From assembly GCA_903872875.1 (NCBI GenBank), contig CAIQMJ010000008.1:1-16381 (forward strand): a stretch of 16,381 nt of DNA, read 5' to 3'. The translations under genes were made by a program, and so were the position numbers. Under the pieces are notes generated by a model. That model saw nothing but the letters and a program-made list of their open reading frames with translations, was not told the DNA's origin and ran no database searches. Origin of the DNA: an uncultured Variovorax sp. Its GTDB lineage: Bacteria > Pseudomonadota > Gammaproteobacteria > Burkholderiales > Burkholderiaceae_C. Positions 13,343 to 16,381 of the stretch are shown one piece after another (within the stretch, counting starts at the first letter, position 1; every line of letters begins with the position of its first letter).

Positions 13343-14974
13343 TCAGGCGGCTTCGAACAGCATGGTGCCAGATCGTGCGCCGGTTGCCGATGCCGGCATC
13401 CGCTCGCGCAGCAGCGCCTCGAGCGCGCTGGCGTCCGGCGCCGGATGGCAGCCGGCGGCGCGTTCCAGGATTTCGCCCGCCAGCACGCGCAGCAGTTCGG
13501 TCGACGCCTGGATGCGCGCCTTGAAGCCGGCGTCGTCCAGCGTGTCGGCCAGGCTGCGGTTCAGCTCGGCGAACCAGGGCAGCGAGGCCTGGTCCAGCAG
13601 CACCGCCGGATTGGCCTTGTCGCTGACCGCCGACCAGGCCCGCAGGAATTTCTGCACTTCCACGTTGAGCTGCCGGCAATGCTGCAGTTCTTCGCGCAGC
13701 GCGCCGAGCGCGGCCACGTCGGTCAGGCGCTTCTGGAAGAAGATCTGCGAGAGCACGCCCCAGTAGTAGGTGTAGTCCCAGATGATCTTCACAGGCAGCA
13801 CCTGCGGGTCGCCGAACAGCGCATATTGATCTTGATAAAGCGTCAGCGTGCTCTCGTAGAACGAGTGGTAGAGCTGGTCGTACAGCTGCGCTCGGGCCTC
13901 GATCGAGCGGCCGTTGCGGTCGTGTGCGATCAGGTCGCAGATGTAGGTGTTGCCGATCGCGATGAAGTCGCTGCCCGGCGAATAGAACGGGTCGAGGAAC
14001 AGGCCGGCCTCGCCAGTCAGCGCCCAGCGCTGGCCCGAGAACACCTGCTTGCAGCCATAGGAGAAATGGCGGAAGAACGCGAAGTCCTGCAGCAGCGCGC
14101 GCTTGCCATCGAGCGCGTCGAACAGGCGCGGCTGGTAGGTCCTGAACCAGTCCATCGCCTTGTCGAAGCTGTCCAACGTGTCGAGTGGATGGAACTTCGG
14201 GTCGGCGACGATGCCGACCGAATGCGAGCCCGACGCCAGCGGAATCAGCCACACCCAGTAGCCCGCGCCGACGAGGTGGTTGGTCGACAGCCAGCGCGCC
14301 TTCGGCTCGCAGCGGCTGCGCCAGGCCGGGTCGTCGCTCCAGTCGTCGAGCGTGATGCGCTCCCCGATCCGGAACCAGACGGCGTTGACGTCGTGCGCAT
14401 TCGGTTCGGCCAGCCCGAGCTTGCGCTTGAGCAGCCCGGCGCGGCCGCATGCGTCGACCACCCAGCGCGCGGAGGCCTCGTGCGCCTCGCCGTCCTGCGT
14501 CCAGCTCAGCCGGTGTGGCTGCTGCGCATCGTCGGCCAGCGTGATCTGGCGCACCAGCGCATGGTCGACGAACCGCACGCCGCGGCGCTTCGCCTCTTCG
14601 GCCAGGTAGTTCTCGAAGATGCCGCGGTCGATCTGGTAGCTCGGGATTTGCAGCGCCCGGCTCACGCCGATCTCGGTGACCTGGTCGATGTCGCGCCGGC
14701 CTTCGCTGAAGAAGAAGCGGAAGCCGAACTTGCGCAACTGATCCTGCTGCAGGTGCGGCTTCAGGCCCAGCACCGTGTCGAAGTAGTGCGCGCCGATCTC
14801 GACCGACGACTCGCCGACCTTGTGCGCCGCATGCGGCACAGGATGCGCTCGGCGCTCGAGCACCAGCACGTCGATGTCGGCGAACTGCCGCTTGAGCTGC
14901 AGTGCGAGCGTCAGGCCTGCGAGGCCGCCGCCCATGATCACCACGTCGTGTTGTCGTTGCGTGGCGATCGCCAT
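13343..14974 (-). CDS. FAD-dependent monooxygenase of the flavin-dependent halogenase family
   Basis: 543 residues. N-terminal FAD-binding motif VVIMGGGLAGLTLALQL (11-27); KVGES (Lys52 to Ser56), as in halogenases acting on carrier-bound phenols/pyrroles; the halogenase-type WxWxIP motif as WVWLIP (240-245); and the FAD-site segment GEAGLFLDPFYSPGSDF (321-337). Flavin-dependent halogenases use FADH2, O2 and halide to chlorinate or brominate aromatic substrates, and WxWxIP is thought to suppress ordinary monooxygenation. It lies 3 nt after the chain-length-factor-like gene, so it is probably the third gene of this operon seen here and may modify the aryl head of the polyene. Halogenation is not proven: related family members are simple oxidoreductases. 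The ATG at 14974 gives a short lead before the FAD motif. Confidence 0.82.
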   Translation of the reverse strand: MAIATQRQHDVVIMGGGLAGLTLALQLKRQFADIDVLVLERRAHPVPHAAHKVGESSVEIGAHYFDTVLGLKPHLQQDQLRKFGFRFFFSEGRRDIDQVTEIGVSRALQIPSYQIDRGIFENYLAEEAKRRGVRFVDHALVRQITLADDAQQPHRLSWTQDGEAHEASARWVVDACGRAGLLKRKLGLAEPNAHDVNAVWFRIGERITLDDWSDDPAWRSRCEPKARWLSTNHLVGAGYWVWLIPLASGSHSVGIVADPKFHPLDTLDSFDKAMDWFRTYQPRLFDALDGKRALLQDFAFFRHFSYGCKQVFSGQRWALTGEAGLFLDPFYSPGSDFIAIGNTYICDLIAHDRNGRSIEARAQLYDQLYHSFYESTLTLYQDQYALFGDPQVLPVKIIWDYTYYWGVLSQIFFQKRLTDVAALGALREELQHCRQLNVEVQKFLRAWSAVSDKANPAVLLDQASLPWFAELNRSLADTLDDAGFKARIQASTELLRVLAGEILERAAGCHPAPDASALEALLRERMPASATGARSGTMLFEAA

Positions 14975-14977
14975 GGT

Positions 14978-15796
14978 TCAGCCTTCTTGAGCGGGCTGCA
15001 GCCGAAGCGACAGCGTGGGGGAGATCGACAGATGGACCGGCGCGGCGTTCAGGCTCGCCTCCGGCTGGACGGCGAGCCGCTCGAACAGCGGTAGGGCCTG
15101 TTCCATGGGATTGCCGCGGAGCAACGCGCCGGCGCTGGACTGCGTCGCCGTTTCCCCGACCGTGCCGTCGACCAGCGACCAGTCGAACGACGCCACGGTG
15201 CGCTCGGTGCGCGCGGGTGCCAGCACCATCGCCACCGCCAGCAGGCCGACGCTGTCGGTGACCGATGCCAGCGCACCGACCGCCGGCATGTCGTAGCCGA
15301 CCAGCAGCACGGCCTGGTCGTCGGCGACGCACTGCACGGCGGCTTCGAGCAGGCCCGCCGCGAAGCTGCGTCCGTAGCCCGACACCGAATTGCTCGCCTG
15401 CATGCAGCCGGTGCCGATGGTCCAGTAGCCGACCGCCGCGTTGTGCACCGAGTTGTGGAACTTGATCGGCGACAGCAGCGTGGGCTCCTTCGCCAGCGTG
15501 CTGCACATGTAGTCGTTGATGCCCAGGTCCCCGTGCGCCGAGATGAAGACGCAGGGCAGGTCCTTCGCGTCGCGGCCGGCAGCGGCAACGGCTGCGCTCG
15601 CGACCTCGAGCGCCAGCGCGACGGTGTCGGGTGCGCGGCGCCGCTCGGCCGGTGCGAGCAGTTGTGGCGACGGCCGCTTTGCCGGCGGATCGGCCGGTGC
15701 GCCCTGGCCGATGAAGGCTGCGCGTGCCGCCTCCCAGCCAGGCAGCAATGGCGACCAGAGCGCCGGGCCTTCGATATGGAGCGTACGCACAGTCAT
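14978..15796 (-). CDS. Beta-ketoacyl synthase-like protein, chain-length-factor type (aryl polyene)
   Basis: 272 residues, about the length of the single-domain 'beta-ketoacyl synthase N-terminal-like' proteins found in aryl polyene clusters (ApeC-like), and much shorter than a full ketosynthase. Recognisable stretches: CVFISAHGDLGINDYMCSTL (82-101), LLSPIKFHNSVHNAAVGYWTIGTG (107-130), and FAAGLLEAAVQCV. Such proteins pair with a ketosynthase and are thought to help set chain length rather than condense. A cysteine (Cys131 in GTGCMQASNS) is near the position of the ketosynthase nucleophile; whether it is functional is not known. The ATG at 15796 overlaps the upstream ketosynthase stop by 4 nt (ATGA), so the two are translationally coupled, and the FAD enzyme starts 3 nt after its stop. 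Confidence 0.82.
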   Translation of the reverse strand: MTVRTLHIEGPALWSPLLPGWEAARAAFIGQGAPADPPAKRPSPQLLAPAERRRAPDTVALALEVASAAVAAAGRDAKDLPCVFISAHGDLGINDYMCSTLAKEPTLLSPIKFHNSVHNAAVGYWTIGTGCMQASNSVSGYGRSFAAGLLEAAVQCVADDQAVLLVGYDMPAVGALASVTDSVGLLAVAMVLAPARTERTVASFDWSLVDGTVGETATQSSAGALLRGNPMEQALPLFERLAVQPEASLNAAPVHLSISPTLSLRLQPAQEG

Positions 15797-16381
15797 GTCT
15801 TGCCGAAAATCAGGGCGCAGTTGTTGCCGCCGAAACCGAAGGAATTGCTCAATGCGTGGTGCACGTCGCCGCGTGCCGGTGCCAGGCGGATCTGCGGGCC
15901 GCAGTCCGCGTCGGGCTGCGTGGTGTTCACGGTACCGGGCATCAGGCCGGTCTCGATCGCGAGCAGGCTGACGACCGCTTCCACGATGCCGGCCGCGCCG
16001 AGCGTGTGGCCGGTGAAGCCTTTGGTCGAGCTCGCGTGCGTGGCGGCCGGAAAGCGCCGCGCCACCAGCGCCCCTTCGACTTCGTCGTTCTTGGTGCTCG
16101 CCGTCCCGTGCATGTTGATGTAGTCGATCGCGTCCGCCGCCATGCCGGCGCGCGCCAATGCGTCGTCGAGCGCGCGTTCGGCGCCGAGGCCTTCCGGATG
16201 CGGCGTCGACATGTGGTGCGCGTCGCTGGCTTCGCCGTAGCCCAGCAACTGCAGTTGGGCGGGCGCGTCGGGCGCGTCGGCATCGGCGCGTTCCAGCAGC
16301 GCGAAGCCCGCGGCCTCGCCCAGGCTGATGCCGTCGCGTGCGGCGTCGAACGGGCGGCACGGCTGCGGCGACACCAGTTCC
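15793..16381 (-). CDS. Beta-ketoacyl-ACP synthase (FabF-like), C-terminal part
   Basis: The last 195 or so residues of a ketosynthase whose start is beyond the right edge. The second-domain catalytic features of KAS I/II enzymes are present: NMHGTASTKND (first catalytic His), STKGFTGHTLGAAGIVEAV (second His), and the C-terminal SNSFGFGGNNCALIFGK. The nucleophilic cysteine would be in the missing N-terminal part. It elongates carrier-protein-bound chains with malonyl units. Overlap of its stop with the chain-length-factor-like start (ATGA), plus a halogenase-family gene next in line, points to an aryl polyene or xanthomonadin-type pathway rather than ordinary fatty acid synthesis. An in-frame GTG at 16374 is not the start because the frame is open and conserved to the edge. 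Confidence 0.92.
   Translation of the reverse strand, partial: ELVSPQPCRPFDAARDGISLGEAAGFALLERADADAPDAPAQLQLLGYGEASDAHHMSTPHPEGLGAERALDDALARAGMAADAIDYINMHGTASTKNDEVEGALVARRFPAATHASSTKGFTGHTLGAAGIVEAVVSLLAIETGLMPGTVNTTQPDADCGPQIRLAPARGDVHHALSNSFGFGGNNCALIFGKT

Noticed and set aside
13445..15094. 549-residue plus-strand open frame opposite the FAD-dependent enzyme
   Set aside because: Low-complexity antisense product; the minus strand has FAD, KVGES and WxWxIP motifs in the right order.
12537..15506. 989-residue reading of the response regulator with a large N-terminal extension
   Set aside because: The extension is the out-of-frame shadow of the FAD enzyme and chain-length-factor-like genes. 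The receiver domain begins at the ATG near 13250.
1..16381. CRISPR arrays, tRNA/rRNA genes, insertion sequences, phage or toxin-antitoxin genes
   Set aside because: No regularly spaced repeats, cloverleaf-like stretches, transposase or integrase motifs, or small paired ORFs were found on either strand.

Overview
The window is GC-rich, gene-dense bacterial chromosome. Gene content and style point to Burkholderiales, most likely Comamonadaceae close to Variovorax or Acidovorax. Pointers include a Bug-type solute receptor beside HpaI and an IlvD-family dehydratase, RdgC, the ilvE/zf-CHCC pair, an aryl-polyene-style ketosynthase operon, and an intergenic repeat that looks like one I recall from that family. 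The taxonomic call is inference from gene content. No rRNA, tRNA, CRISPR array, transposase or integrase was seen.

Layout. (1) Positions 1-2805, minus strand: a catabolic operon transcribed hpaI-type aldolase -> IlvD/Edd-family dehydratase -> tripartite-tricarboxylate (Bug) receptor, the last cut by the window edge. It reads as uptake, dehydration and aldol cleavage of a sugar acid or similar hydroxy acid, although the dehydratase may be annotated as the branched-chain amino acid enzyme. (2) 2907-5746: recombination genes radA (+) and rdgC (-) converge on a small two-helix membrane protein (+). (3) 5890-7055, plus strand: ilvE (branched-chain aminotransferase), followed after 2 nt by a zf-CHCC zinc-finger protein. 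(4) 7165-11147: a surface-polysaccharide/LPS segment, visibly more AT-rich than its flanks in its central part (about 8.2-10.9 kb). It has a GT4 glycosyltransferase (+), a GT25 glycosyltransferase (-), an unrecognised GT-A-like protein (-), and an O-antigen ligase/polymerase-family membrane protein (+). (5) 11191-13250, minus strand: an OmpR-family response regulator and its sensor kinase. A GTAAA-N6-GTAAA direct repeat (CpxR-box-like) lies just upstream, and an 86-bp repeat-like element lies between the two genes. (6) 13343-16381, minus strand: the end of a polyketide-like operon. It contains a FabF-type ketosynthase (C-terminal part only), a chain-length-factor-like ketosynthase (4-nt overlap) and a flavin-dependent-halogenase-like monooxygenase (3-nt gap), consistent with an aryl polyene or xanthomonadin-like pigment pathway.

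The best leads are a perfect 28-bp palindrome that appears as a 9-codon insertion at the catalytic-arginine loop of the HpaI aldolase; a halogenase-family enzyme with both the KVGES and WxWxIP motifs in an aryl-polyene-type operon; the Cpx-like autoregulatory box; the unrecognised DxD protein in the LPS segment; and two genes whose -10-like hexamers lie so close to the ATG that the mRNA would be leaderless. I found no convincing wholly new system. Most genes belong to recognisable families, and the novelty is in local structure.
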